Of a stretch of 64,000 nt of DNA, positions 45,650 to 54,505 are shown piece by piece. Where the stretch lies: assembly GCF_000178855.1 (NCBI RefSeq), contig NZ_ADVG01000005.1, positions 1,054,001-1,118,000 of the forward strand, given 5' to 3'. This stretch comes from Ktedonobacter racemifer DSM 44963. Lineage in GTDB: Bacteria; Chloroflexota; Ktedonobacteria; Ktedonobacterales; Ktedonobacteraceae. Made by a program: the position numbers and the translations under genes. Position 1 is the first letter of the stretch; each line of letters begins with the position of its first letter. The notes beneath the pieces were generated by a model. It saw only the letters and a list, made by a program, of their open reading frames with translations, had not been told where the DNA came from and ran no database searches.

Positions 45650-46948
45650 ATGGTGGCAGTTGCAATTATTGGAGCACAATGGGGAGACGAAGGCAAAGGC
45701 AAGATCATTGATGAACTTTCGATGAAGGCCGATTTTGTCGTGCGTTACCAGGGAGGAACCAATGCAGGTCACCGCGTGGTTCATGAGAAAGGCGAGTTTT
45801 CCTTCCAGATTGTGCCTTCCGGCATTCTCTACCCCAACGCGACCTGTATCATTGGCAATGGCGTGGTCGTCGATCCCAAGGCCTTAATCCAGGAAATGGA
45901 GACCCTACAAAGCCAGGGCATAGATATTTCTCGCCTCTACATTAGCGAGCGTGCCCACCTGGTTATGCCCTATCATTTTGTGCTTGATCGCCTGGAGGAA
46001 GAGGCTCGCGGCAGCGAGGTCGTTGACAACACCTATCGTGGCATGGGACCCGCCTACGTCGACAAACATGCTCGCAATGGTATCCGCATGGCCGACCTGC
46101 TGGATGTCGACGCCTTCCGCGCCAAGCTTGCGACTATTCTCCAGCAGAAGAACCGCATGATCACTCAGATCTACGGTCAGCCTCCCCTCTCACTGGAAGA
46201 GATTCATGGAGAATATTTTGCCTATGGGCAGCGCCTCTATGCCCACATAGCCGACACGCAACAGATGCTCCAGGAGGCGCTAGAAGCGCAAAAGATTATT
46301 CTGCTGGAGGGCGCACAGGGAGCGCTCCTCGATGTTGACTTTGGCACCTACCCCTTCGTCTCCTTCTCCTCCACCATGGCGGCAAACGCCACCGTTGGCG
46401 CCGGGCTACCACCTCGCTCTATTGATCGCATCATCGGGATCTACAAAGCCTACACCACGCGTATTGGCAGCGGGCCGCTCCCAACCGGTCTCTTTGACGA
46501 TATCGGCCAGATTCTGCGCGAACGCGGCCATGAGTATGGCACACGCTCAGGGCGCGCCCGGCGCTGTGGCTGGTTCGACTCCGTTGCCGGGCGCTACGTT
46601 GCACAACTCAACAGCCTGGACTCAGCCATTATTACCAAGCTCGATGTCCTGGATACGTTCCCCATCATCAAAATCTGCACCGCCTATAACTTGCGCGGGC
46701 AAATCATCCATACCCCCCCTGCAACGCTCAACGACCTGGCCGCCTGCGAACCTATCTACGAAGAGATCCCTGGCTGGCAGACCAGCACCACCAATATCAA
46801 TACCTATGAAGAGCTGCCCGCCGAAGCCAAAGCCTATCTCAAGCGCCTGGAAGAACTCCTGGAGACGCCGGTCAGTATGGTCTCGGTTAGCCCACAGCGA
46901 GGGAGAACCATTCAGCTACAAGATGTGCTTGAATCCACGTCCCGCTAA
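45650..46948 (+). CDS. purA: Adenylosuccinate synthetase
   Basis: A 432-residue enzyme of normal length that joins IMP and aspartate with GTP, the first step from IMP to AMP. P-loop-like GDEGKGK at 12-18 with the catalytic Asp13, NAGHRVVHEKGEFSFQIVPSG, GTRGMGPAY-like TYRGMGPAYVDKH, EGAQGALLDVDFGTYPFVS and TRIGSGPLPTGL are all present. Start at ATG 45650 is supported by GAGG 10 nt upstream and by the conserved N-terminus. Confidence 0.97.
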   Translation: MVAVAIIGAQWGDEGKGKIIDELSMKADFVVRYQGGTNAGHRVVHEKGEFSFQIVPSGILYPNATCIIGNGVVVDPKALIQEMETLQSQGIDISRLYISERAHLVMPYHFVLDRLEEEARGSEVVDNTYRGMGPAYVDKHARNGIRMADLLDVDAFRAKLATILQQKNRMITQIYGQPPLSLEEIHGEYFAYGQRLYAHIADTQQMLQEALEAQKIILLEGAQGALLDVDFGTYPFVSFSSTMAANATVGAGLPPRSIDRIIGIYKAYTTRIGSGPLPTGLFDDIGQILRERGHEYGTRSGRARRCGWFDSVAGRYVAQLNSLDSAIITKLDVLDTFPIIKICTAYNLRGQIIHTPPATLNDLAACEPIYEEIPGWQTSTTNINTYEELPAEAKAYLKRLEELLETPVSMVSVSPQRGRTIQLQDVLESTSR

Positions 46949-46954
46949 CAATCT

Positions 46955-46999
46955 GGCCCTGCTCCCTCTCACAGCTCCTGGCGCATAGGGAGCAAGGCC
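46955..46999 (+). terminator. Hairpin after purA
   Basis: A 13-bp stem (46955-46967 with 46987-46999, one mismatch), loop 19 nt, 6 nt after the stop. No T-run. Confidence 0.55.
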
Positions 47000-47015
47000 C
47001 AACCCCCAACCACGT

Positions 47016-47064
47016 GGCAAAATAATGGCTCCCCCCACCTGGCAATAGGGCGCACAATACTCTA
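47016..47064 (+). repeat. 49-bp copy of an internal rsmG segment
   Basis: Matches 48859-48907 at 48 of 49 bases, same orientation. The source encodes ...EYCAPYCRVGGAIILP of RsmG. Here it lies in non-coding DNA between purA and the MFS gene. Confidence 0.9.
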
Positions 47065-47226
47065 TATGAGCTGGCTTGTCACGTACACGAATTTAAGTGC
47101 AAACGAAAAAGGGGAGCAACTCTATTTTGCACACGATTTCGTCTATGTCCGCAAAAATCAATGATAGAAATATCATACTTCTCGCTCCAATTAAACTGCA
47201 TATAAGATCACAAAGAGGTATTTTAT

Positions 47227-48597
47227 ATGCAAAAAACGAGAAATCACCTATTTCGCCTGTTACCCATTACGGATACGCGCCTGGTCATCTGGGCACGCGC
47301 GTTACGCACCTTTGGCTACGGCTTTACCAGTGTTCTGTTGGGTGTGTCTCTGACGGATGCTGGTCTTTCACCGCTAAACGTTGGCATCTTGCTCACTGTC
47401 GCGGCCCTTGGCTCAATCGCCTTTAGTTGCATGATGGGGCTCTACGCCGATCGTCTTGGTCGCAAGCGGCTGCTCATTCTCTCAGCCTTACTGATGATGC
47501 TCACCGGTATGGTATTTGCCGCAACCCAGTATTACCCTCTCCTACTGATTGCCTCCTTCTGTGGCACTATCTCGCCTTCAACCAATGATAATACGCCCTT
47601 CAGTGGCGTTGAACAAGCGATTCTGGCCCAGTCGGCCTCTACAAAACGCTATACCTCCCTGTATACCTACTATAACCTGACGGCTCAGCTAGCCGGTGCG
47701 CTGGGAGGATTGCTTGTGGGTATCAGCAGCGTCCTCTCGCCTCTGGGCATTAGCGAACACATGAGTACACATGGCCTGTTCGCGCTCTATGGGCTGCTGG
47801 CTGGCTGTACAGCCCTGCTCTTCCTGCGTCTCTCGCCCAAAGCCGAGCTAGCGCTTGAGCAGAAATATACGCAGAAATTGGATAAACAGGGCGAACATAC
47901 CCAACTTCTCTATAAACCACGTGTACGCAAAGTTGTAATCCTGCTCCTGACCCTGTTTGCCTTCGATTCTTTCGCCGGTGGACTTGCAGTGCAGACCATG
48001 CTCTCACTGTGGTTTCGCCAGCATTTCGGTGCCTCACTCGGCTCCCTTGGAATGCTCTTCTTTGGCGTCAACATGTTCGCGGCCCTCTCACTTATCTTCG
48101 CTCCCTACCTGACAAAACGCCACGGCCTGCTGAAGACCATGCTCGTGCCCCATTTCATTTCGAATGTCTTTCTGCTCCTGGTCGCCTGTATGCCGACCTA
48201 CTTCCTGGCCGCGCTCTGCCTGCTCCTACGCCAGTCGCTCTCAAAAATCGATGTGCCAGCCCGCCAGGCGTTTACCGCCGCCCTGGTCACGCCCGAGGAG
48301 CGCACATCCACCGCCAGCTTCGCGACCGTGGCCCGGAGCACAGCCGTGGCGCTCAGTCCCCTCGCCGCGAGCGCGCTCATGGTTGGTCCGCTCCTCGCGC
48401 TGGGCCTGCCCATCCTCCTGGCCAGTTGCCTGGAGATTGGCTATGACTTCACAATGTGGCAAACCTTCAAGCGTGTTACCTTACAAAGCGACACGGTGCT
48501 CGCTATCAGCACAATTACTATCCCACCGAGCAAAGTTCCAACCATTAGCGAGATCGAGATTCTGCCCAGTGGAGATGCGCCCGCCCTCTCAAGATAA
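47227..48597 (+). CDS. MFS transporter
   Basis: A 456-residue protein with about 12 hydrophobic segments. The MFS loop 2-3 signature is LYADRLGRKRLLIL (about 76-89). A central loop follows TM6 (LALEQKYTQKLDKQGEH). The C-terminal half has LRQSLSKIDVPARQAFTAA, typical of drug or metabolite exporters. Substrate unknown. AGAGGT 10 nt before the ATG. Convergent with rsmG. Confidence 0.85.
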   Translation: MQKTRNHLFRLLPITDTRLVIWARALRTFGYGFTSVLLGVSLTDAGLSPLNVGILLTVAALGSIAFSCMMGLYADRLGRKRLLILSALLMMLTGMVFAATQYYPLLLIASFCGTISPSTNDNTPFSGVEQAILAQSASTKRYTSLYTYYNLTAQLAGALGGLLVGISSVLSPLGISEHMSTHGLFALYGLLAGCTALLFLRLSPKAELALEQKYTQKLDKQGEHTQLLYKPRVRKVVILLLTLFAFDSFAGGLAVQTMLSLWFRQHFGASLGSLGMLFFGVNMFAALSLIFAPYLTKRHGLLKTMLVPHFISNVFLLLVACMPTYFLAALCLLLRQSLSKIDVPARQAFTAALVTPEERTSTASFATVARSTAVALSPLAASALMVGPLLALGLPILLASCLEIGYDFTMWQTFKRVTLQSDTVLAISTITIPPSKVPTISEIEILPSGDAPALSR

Positions 48598-48656
48598 TTA
48601 AAATGATGGTATCATGACACTCTGCAATATTACAACTGAAAGCACGGTGTCACGAC

Positions 48657-49364
48657 CTAACCCAGTGGGCGCTTAGCCATGGCGGCACCACTGCGTGGAT
48701 ACTGTTCAGGACAGCGCTTCTGCTGGCGCCAGGTGAGCAAACGACGCCCATCATTGATACCAGGGAGATCTACTACCGTATCCGCCTCCAGGACTGCTCC
48801 TACCTGGGCCGCAGCGCGCTTCCCCTGCGCCATCTCATCCTGCAGCTCGCCCTTCTTCGGCAAAATAATGGCTCCCCCCACCCGGCAATAGGGCGCACAA
48901 TACTCTAGCAAGGCCGGAAGCGCCGCCACAGCGCGTGCCGTCACCAGGTCAAACGCCGAGCGATAGGCTGCCTTCTGCCCAAGCTCCTCGGCACGTCCAT
49001 GAATGACCTCGACATGCTCCAGCTCCAACACGTCAACCATATGGCGCAGAAAGGTGACCTTCTTATTGGTGGCCTCAACCAGGGTCACCCGCCAGCGTGG
49101 GCGCGCCATCTTCAGCGGCAAACCGGGAAAGCCCGGTCCCGTGCCAATATCGAGCAGCGTAGTGGCCTCATCCTGAGGGTAGATAGCTAACAGCGAGAGC
49201 GAGTCCAGGAAGTGTTTGGTCATTACCTCTTCCGGATCCTTAATGGCCGTTAGATTGAAGCGTGTATTCCACTCCAGTAACTCCTGGCGGTAGCGCAAAA
49301 ACGCCGCCTCCAGCTCTCCACTCAACCCCAACCTCTGCAAGCCTTCTTGAAAAACATTTGTCAT
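48657..49364 (-). CDS. rsmG: 16S rRNA (guanine-527 N7)-methyltransferase
   Basis: A 235-residue SAM methyltransferase of normal GidB/RsmG length. It has WNTRFNLTAIKDPEEV (about 32-47), HFLDSL, the SAM loop LDIGTGPGFPGLPL (71-84), LVEATNKKVTFL and VTARAVAALP. It methylates G527 of 16S rRNA. Start at 49364 sits 26 nt after the tetR stop; a start at 49400 would overlap it. Usually linked to mnmG or parAB, which are absent here. Confidence 0.93.
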   Translation of the reverse strand: MTNVFQEGLQRLGLSGELEAAFLRYRQELLEWNTRFNLTAIKDPEEVMTKHFLDSLSLLAIYPQDEATTLLDIGTGPGFPGLPLKMARPRWRVTLVEATNKKVTFLRHMVDVLELEHVEVIHGRAEELGQKAAYRSAFDLVTARAVAALPALLEYCAPYCRVGGAIILPKKGELQDEMAQGKRAAAQVGAVLEADTVVDLPGINDGRRLLTWRQQKRCPEQYPRSGAAMAKRPLG

Positions 49365-49389
49365 AGTTAAGACTTCTATTCCTGTTTGA

Positions 49390-50127
49390 TTATTCGCCAT
49401 ATTCACCTGGAAAAGTATACTGGCCCCCCTGCGACAATGCAAGATCCTCTTCCCATCCAAGTAATGGCCCGACAATTTGAACAAACCGGGCAACAACTTG
49501 AGCCGCCCAGGGGAGCCGTAAGAGCGGGCGGAGACGCCCCAGCAACTCATGGACGAACTTCAAAAGCTCTTGTGTTCGCTGAGTCCCCTTACTCAGATCC
49601 TGTAACCAGAACAGTACTAGGGCCAGTTGCAACCCGTAGAGCAGAGTGGCCAGGTCATCCGCCTGTGAGGCGCGCGGGGCATCTCTCGCCTCAGAGACCA
49701 GGATAAGATAGCTCGCTCTCGCCCGGCGACGAACCTCCGCCCCCTCTACGCCAAAGACACCTGCGCGTGAGAGCGGATTTAAAGCGGCCCCAGATAGCGC
49801 CACCAGGGTCAAGCGATGTGGGGCCATTATCACCAGCAACTCGCGCATCAGGTGGCGAAAACGGTCCGCGATAGATGCGGCAGGCAACAAACGTACCTGT
49901 TCTTCCAATTGGGTCGCCAGCCACTGATACAGCTCCAGGACCAACTCCTCTTTGCTGGCAAAGTACCGGTATGCCAGCCCTAGTGAGCAGTTTGCCGCCG
50001 CCGCGATATCTCGCATGGTCGTCTGATCGTAACCTTTGGTAGCAAACAGATGTAACGCGGTATCAACAATACGCTGCCGCGTTAAAGCTGCTTTCTGGGT
50101 CAACTTACCTACCTCAGATGATTCCAT
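49390..50127 (-). CDS. TetR/AcrR family transcriptional regulator
   Basis: A 245-residue regulator. The HTH is at about 14-60 (ALTRQRIVDTALHLFATKGYDQTTMRDIAAAANCSL, read in part; AYRYFASKEELV). The ligand domain is helical and unfamiliar. Start 50127 has AGGAGG 7 nt upstream. A perfect palindrome TGAACATTGTTCA lies 89 nt upstream, a plausible self-binding site. Target genes unknown; rsmG follows in the same orientation and the TnpB element may have separated it from its former neighbour. Confidence 0.88.
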   Translation of the reverse strand: MESSEVGKLTQKAALTRQRIVDTALHLFATKGYDQTTMRDIAAAANCSLGLAYRYFASKEELVLELYQWLATQLEEQVRLLPAASIADRFRHLMRELLVIMAPHRLTLVALSGAALNPLSRAGVFGVEGAEVRRRARASYLILVSEARDAPRASQADDLATLLYGLQLALVLFWLQDLSKGTQRTQELLKFVHELLGRLRPLLRLPWAAQVVARFVQIVGPLLGWEEDLALSQGGQYTFPGEYGE

Positions 50128-50215
50128 GATTTCCTCCTGCAAACAAGGGTGCAGGCTAACCGTGCCCCCAGCACCCTTGACAGTAGCATATCGCATTTGC
50201 TAAACTTATCACAAG

Positions 50216-50228
50216 TGAACATTGTTCA
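50216..50228. promoter_or_regulatory. Candidate TetR operator
   Basis: TGAAC-ATT-GTTCA, perfect 5-bp half-sites, upstream of the regulator and next to a possible TTGTGA/TATGCT promoter on the minus strand. Confidence 0.5.
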
Positions 50229-50317
50229 TTTTTAGAGTACACGCATTTACAGAGAACGGCCCAGAAAGCCCCGTTCTTTCTAAGACGGGGATGAATGGGC
50301 GTTCCTTATCTGGGGCA

Positions 50318-50328
50318 GGGGTGGAGGC
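50318..50328. repeat. IS4 target-site duplication, left copy
   Basis: GGGGTGGAGGC, identical to 51582-51592; copy 1 of the TnpB element has it once. Confidence 0.95.
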
Positions 50329-51581
50329 CTCTCTCCCTGACACATTTTAAAAACGTAGCGAAAAGCGCCATCCAGAAGCATGTTTGCGGAAAGGGAGGCA
50401 GTGAACCAGGTCAGCTGGGTTGCTTGTTCGACGCAGAATATCCAACAGCCAGAGGCGTCCGAGACGAAAGATGCCTTTGTCACGCCGATCAGTACGATCA
50501 AAACGATCTCGTTTGCCATGATGCATGCACGAGGCAGCCAAATGACTGACCCACCACATCGCCAGAAAAAGCGCCAGCAGCAAACGATTGAGGCGAGCTT
50601 CTTCCTTGACCAAACTGGCTTCCAATGTCCAGCCGCGACGTTTGCTGTCCTGAAAGGTTGACTCAACACGCATGCGTAATGCATACTCGTTCACACGCCG
50701 TTTGCCGGCTTTCAGGTCGGAAATCAGGATCCAGCCTTCCTCGCAATCGGGCATCCAACAGGCACTCACGTAGGTTTCGATCGTGTCCTCTTTCCAGACT
50801 TTTGCCCATCCATACCATTGCTGTCCCCTTTTGTGCACAAATGCATCAAAACGGGACCAGGAACTCCAAGCGTCGCCCATCTTGCGCTGACAGGTATGTT
50901 CTTTCGAGACACGTAACAGATAGTGCCACTTGCGATCGCGACAGAGCTTGACCAATGGGAAACCTGCCAAGCCTCGATCCGCGAGCAAGGTGCAATCCGT
51001 CCCGGTCAGATGCAGGATGGTGCGATCCAGCAGCCGTGCCACAATGCTCCATTGTTTCTCTTCCCATTTCTCTTGAGCTGGCATCACTGCCCATGCGACG
51101 GGCAAGACCCGTGAATGCACGAGCAGCCCCAGATAGACGATGGTTGCATCGTCGCGAAATGGCGTGCAATCCAGCACGAACCGCAGCGACTTCCCGCGCC
51201 AGAATACCAATACCTGCGATAAAAAATCGTCCCAGACGTTCGTGACCACGACCCGATCATTGGCGAGAAAACGGGCAAGCCTCCGTTCGATGCTGGTCAT
51301 CTTCGCTGGATCGATACCATGCAAACTGATACCTTCGGCCACTCGTTGCAGCACAGCATTTCCTGTGAACACGATGCCGATGACAAACAAGGCAAGCGTT
51401 TTCTTTTGATGCCCATGGATCTTTGGAAACAACTCCTTGACTTGAGCGCTCCATCGTTCCCATAATACAGCGGATGCATCCATTGAGGCCGTTCCTCCGA
51501 GAATGATTTTTGCTTTCTTCTCTTTGGACGGTCTCTTTTTCTGCTCGCTTCCTCTCTAGCTAAAATGTGTCAGGGAGAGAG
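50329..51581 (-). mobile_element. IS4-family insertion sequence, 1,253 bp
   Basis: Perfect 20-bp inverted repeats starting CTCTCTCCCTGACAC, 11-bp target duplication, one intact transposase. Inserted after copy 2 separated from copy 1, because copy 1 has the empty site. Confidence 0.97.
50347..51483 (-). CDS. IS4-family transposase
   Basis: A 378-residue DDE transposase. Catalytic Asp105 in VLDCTPF, Asp169 in LLADRGLAG, and Glu274 within the IS4 YREK signature Y267-x2-R270-x3-E274-x6-K281 (YALRMRVESTFQDSK). No frameshift; the gene fills the element, so it is probably active. Confidence 0.95.
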   Translation of the reverse strand: MDASAVLWERWSAQVKELFPKIHGHQKKTLALFVIGIVFTGNAVLQRVAEGISLHGIDPAKMTSIERRLARFLANDRVVVTNVWDDFLSQVLVFWRGKSLRFVLDCTPFRDDATIVYLGLLVHSRVLPVAWAVMPAQEKWEEKQWSIVARLLDRTILHLTGTDCTLLADRGLAGFPLVKLCRDRKWHYLLRVSKEHTCQRKMGDAWSSWSRFDAFVHKRGQQWYGWAKVWKEDTIETYVSACWMPDCEEGWILISDLKAGKRRVNEYALRMRVESTFQDSKRRGWTLEASLVKEEARLNRLLLALFLAMWWVSHLAASCMHHGKRDRFDRTDRRDKGIFRLGRLWLLDILRRTSNPADLVHCLPFRKHASGWRFSLRF

Positions 51582-51592
51582 GGGGTGGAGGC
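51582..51592. repeat. IS4 target-site duplication, right copy
   Basis: GGGGTGGAGGC, pairs with 50318-50328. Confidence 0.95.
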
Positions 51593-51957
51593 AGGAACCT
51601 CTTCGTGTTCGCTTTGTTGTTGAATAGATCGTGCGATGATTCCACTGCTGACATTGCCTGCGGTCGAGAGGAAAGAAGGACGTCACAGCCACGTCGTCGA
51701 GTTACCGGAAGAAGACGGCACAGAAAGAAGAGCTTCGTAGCGTGTGAAAGTTGAGCCAGAACAAGGGACGGGACTGCTGCCCGTCCTTTTCTGAGGAGAT
51801 GTACCGCATCGGAAGGGAGAGCACATCATGAAGCGAGCCCGCGACACCGACCTTTCTTCTCGAATTACCTCTCCAGGTCGATTGGAGCCAGGAACGCCAG
51901 GTACGCGCACACCTGGAAGCGGCCCGGTGTCTGTATAATGCTCTCCTTGATGAGGCC

Positions 51958-53400
51958 ATGAAGCGGCTGAGAGGTATGCGCAATGATCCAGCGTGGGCAC
52001 AAGCTTGCGCTATCCCTCGCTCCAAGAAACAGGAACGGGCACAGGCGTTTTCTACTCTGCGCAAAAAATACCGCTTCTCAGAATACGAGATGCATGAGTA
52101 TACCAAACAAGCCCGTGTCTCGTGGATCGCTGATCATATCGATAGTACGATGGCCCAAACGCTTGCCACCCGCGCCTATCAAGCCGCCAATCGCGTCTGT
52201 GTCGGAAAAGCCAAACGGGTGCGTTTCCGCAGCAAAGGACGAGGCATCGATAGCGTAGAGGGCAAGCGCAATGATACCGGCATGCACTTTGTGCTGGACC
52301 CCAATGCAGGCGATGGTGGCTTTCTCATCTGGAATGCAGAGGTCATCCCAGCCATCATCGATTGGCTTGACCCGGTGGTGCAGCATGGCATGCGCCACCG
52401 CATGAAATATGTGCGTCTGGTCCGCCGCAAAGCATCGTCACCGCAAGCGCAGGGAACCGACAAAGACGGCAACCGCTATTACGTGCAACTGGTGTTAGAA
52501 GGCCGCGCGTTCGTCAAGCCCAGGCATGAGGAAGTGGGCAAAGACATCATCGGCCTGGATATTGGCCCATCCACACTGGCAATGGTGCCACGAGAAGGCA
52601 AAGCCGATCTGGTCACGTTCTGCGAGGAAGTAGCACCTGATACCAGAAAAAAGCGCCGATTGCAGCGCAAGATGGATCGACAGCGCCGTGCCAATAATCC
52701 TGAAAATTATGACGAAAAGGGACGTGTGAAAAAAGGTCGCTTGCGCTGGAAAGAGAGTAAGCGGTATAAGGCGACCAGGCGACAGCATGCCAACACCGAG
52801 CGCAAACTAGCCGCGCACCGCAAGAGTCTGCATGGCAATCTCGCTCATCGCATTGCACAGATAGGCACCACGATCACTCTAGAAAAGACTTCATTCAAAG
52901 CCTGGCAAAAACAGTATGGTCGGAGCATCGGACTTCGGGCACCGGGGGTGTTTATAGTGCATTTGACTCGCATAGTTGCAAAAACTGGCGGCACCCTGTA
53001 CGAAGTTCCTGCATCATCGACCAAACTGTCTCAATATTGCCATCAGTGTCGGCAGTATCACAAGAAGCCGCTTTCACAGCGCTGGCACAAATGCCCCTGC
53101 AGCTTCGGGCCAGTGCAGCGTGATCTCTATTCGGCCTTCTTGCTGGCCTACCTGGAACCGGAGCAAACCATTCCCTCCGTCAACCAGCACGTCTGGGAAG
53201 GTGCGGAGCCGCGCCTGAGAGCCGTGATGGAGGATCTACAACAACGTGCGAATGAGGGGCAGCACTTGCCCCGAAGCATGGGCGTAGTGGCTCGGCGCAA
53301 GAGCGGAGCTGCCCGTGCCAGAGCGCGTCGGCTCGAAAGTCCTGCCTATCCCCGCCAAGAGCTGGTTTCTCCTTCGGGGGAGATCGGAAACGGTGGGTGA
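51958..53400 (+). CDS. tnpB: TnpB RNA-guided nuclease, N-terminus frameshifted (copy 2)
   Basis: 480 residues, differing from copy 1 in two noticed residues (A/V in VFIVHL and T/A in EVPASS). Same catalytic residues and zinc finger. Same N-terminal lesion: the upstream ATG at 51828 (MKRARD) is out of frame with the TnpB body. The sharing of the lesion means it was present before the element was duplicated. Confidence 0.8.
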   Translation: MKRLRGMRNDPAWAQACAIPRSKKQERAQAFSTLRKKYRFSEYEMHEYTKQARVSWIADHIDSTMAQTLATRAYQAANRVCVGKAKRVRFRSKGRGIDSVEGKRNDTGMHFVLDPNAGDGGFLIWNAEVIPAIIDWLDPVVQHGMRHRMKYVRLVRRKASSPQAQGTDKDGNRYYVQLVLEGRAFVKPRHEEVGKDIIGLDIGPSTLAMVPREGKADLVTFCEEVAPDTRKKRRLQRKMDRQRRANNPENYDEKGRVKKGRLRWKESKRYKATRRQHANTERKLAAHRKSLHGNLAHRIAQIGTTITLEKTSFKAWQKQYGRSIGLRAPGVFIVHLTRIVAKTGGTLYEVPASSTKLSQYCHQCRQYHKKPLSQRWHKCPCSFGPVQRDLYSAFLLAYLEPEQTIPSVNQHVWEGAEPRLRAVMEDLQQRANEGQHLPRSMGVVARRKSGAARARARRLESPAYPRQELVSPSGEIGNGG

Positions 53401-53410
53401 GGAACAGGAA

Positions 53411-53440
53411 CCTCCGTGCCTTTAGGCCGGAGAGGTCTCA
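53411..53440 (+). ncRNA. Right end / probable omega-RNA hairpin, TnpB element copy 2
   Basis: Identical to 9594-9623: CCTCCG, GCCTTTAGGC loop, CGGAG, AGGTCTCA. Confidence 0.5.
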
Positions 53441-53503
53441 GAAAGGAATCTGGGTCGCCTGAGAGGTATTCTCTCCCATCATTCCACATAGAAGGGTTCG
53501 ATT

Positions 53504-54505
53504 ATGTCACTTAAGACGCTTGATCTGGTGAGATGGAACATCATCAGTATTGTGCTTGGAGGGAGCATCTGGGTACTGCTCGTGCTGGGTGCCTGGTTTC
53601 GTTGGATTATCCTCAACGAGCTGGAGCTTTTGCTTTTGCTGGCTCTCTTCGTCATTATGCCGTTGACAGTTCCACTCGTGTCGCTCCCTAGACAGTCCCG
53701 CCAATTTTATCAGCTCTCTTCCCTGATTCTGTTCTTACAGCCCTTTGCCGCGCTCATTGGTGGGGTTTCCTTTCTGCTAGCTACCGGTCCACTCGCCGCC
53801 GCATTTGCCGCCGTATGGCTGCTATTTACGGGCCTTCTCACGCTGCTGGGTCTGGTCCGGCTTTTCCAGGCCAGAAGAACGCTCCCTGATATCTGCCTGG
53901 CAGCGGCACTCCTCTATCTTCCAATTGGCAGCACATGGATGGTACTGGCGCGTTTGGGACTTCAGCCACTGGGTTTCGGCGTGCATACTGACTTGCTCAC
54001 GGCTGTTCATTTTCACTTTATTGCCATGGCGGCTCTGATCATCACGGGCCTTACAGGTCAGGTTATACCAACAACAGCATATACGCTTTCTCGTGTGACT
54101 TATCGAGTTGCAGCTCTTGGCGTCCTTGTCAATCCAATCCTGGTGGCCGCGGGGCTGACCCTTGCCCAGGTCACCCAACTGCACTTCCTGGATACTGCTC
54201 CGGCTGACCTTTTAGCCCTGAGCTTGATCCTGATCGCGTTGCTAGGGTTGCGTTTCGTTGTGCCTATGACCAATTCCCTTTTGACACAAGTACTCCTCCT
54301 ATTTTCATATACTGCTGTCTTCTTCACCATGTTGTTTGCCGCAGCCTATGCACTAGGAGTGGCGACCGGAGCCTGGACCATCACCATCTCCCAAATGATT
54401 CTGATCCATGGACTGGAGAACGCCCTGGTCTTTGGCTTCTGTGGTTTGCTCGGCTGGAGGCTTAGAGCGAGACAGGACAGTAAGGGAGGCGAAAAATGCG
54501 CGTAA
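53504..54505 (+). CDS. YndJ-like multi-pass membrane protein
   Basis: A 333-residue protein with about 9-10 hydrophobic segments. VHFHFIAMAALIITGL (about 168) and the ending MILIHGLENALVFGFCG with conserved His residues fit the YndJ family, whose function is not known. It overlaps the following SDR gene by 10 nt, so both are coupled. The TnpB element ends 63 bp upstream of its start and may have replaced its promoter. Confidence 0.75.
   Translation: MSLKTLDLVRWNIISIVLGGSIWVLLVLGAWFRWIILNELELLLLLALFVIMPLTVPLVSLPRQSRQFYQLSSLILFLQPFAALIGGVSFLLATGPLAAAFAAVWLLFTGLLTLLGLVRLFQARRTLPDICLAAALLYLPIGSTWMVLARLGLQPLGFGVHTDLLTAVHFHFIAMAALIITGLTGQVIPTTAYTLSRVTYRVAALGVLVNPILVAAGLTLAQVTQLHFLDTAPADLLALSLILIALLGLRFVVPMTNSLLTQVLLLFSYTAVFFTMLFAAAYALGVATGAWTITISQMILIHGLENALVFGFCGLLGWRLRARQDSKGGEKCA

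Larger units (their letters stand above)
50251..53440 (+). mobile_element. TnpB-only element, copy 2, with an IS4-family insertion
   Basis: Near-identical to 7698-9623; only about six base differences were noticed over 1.9 kb. Preceded by the same TTTAC (50246-50250). An IS4-type element with its 11-bp duplication is inserted between the left-end hairpin and tnpB. Without it the length is exactly 1,926 bp. The guide-position sequence after the right end is GAAAGGAATCTGG..., different from copy 1. Confidence 0.9.

Noticed and set aside
45650..50127. Possible mobile island around purA, MFS, rsmG and tetR
   Set aside because: No element ends, att repeats or integrase; the genes look like ordinary chromosomal content apart from the 49-bp rsmG copy.
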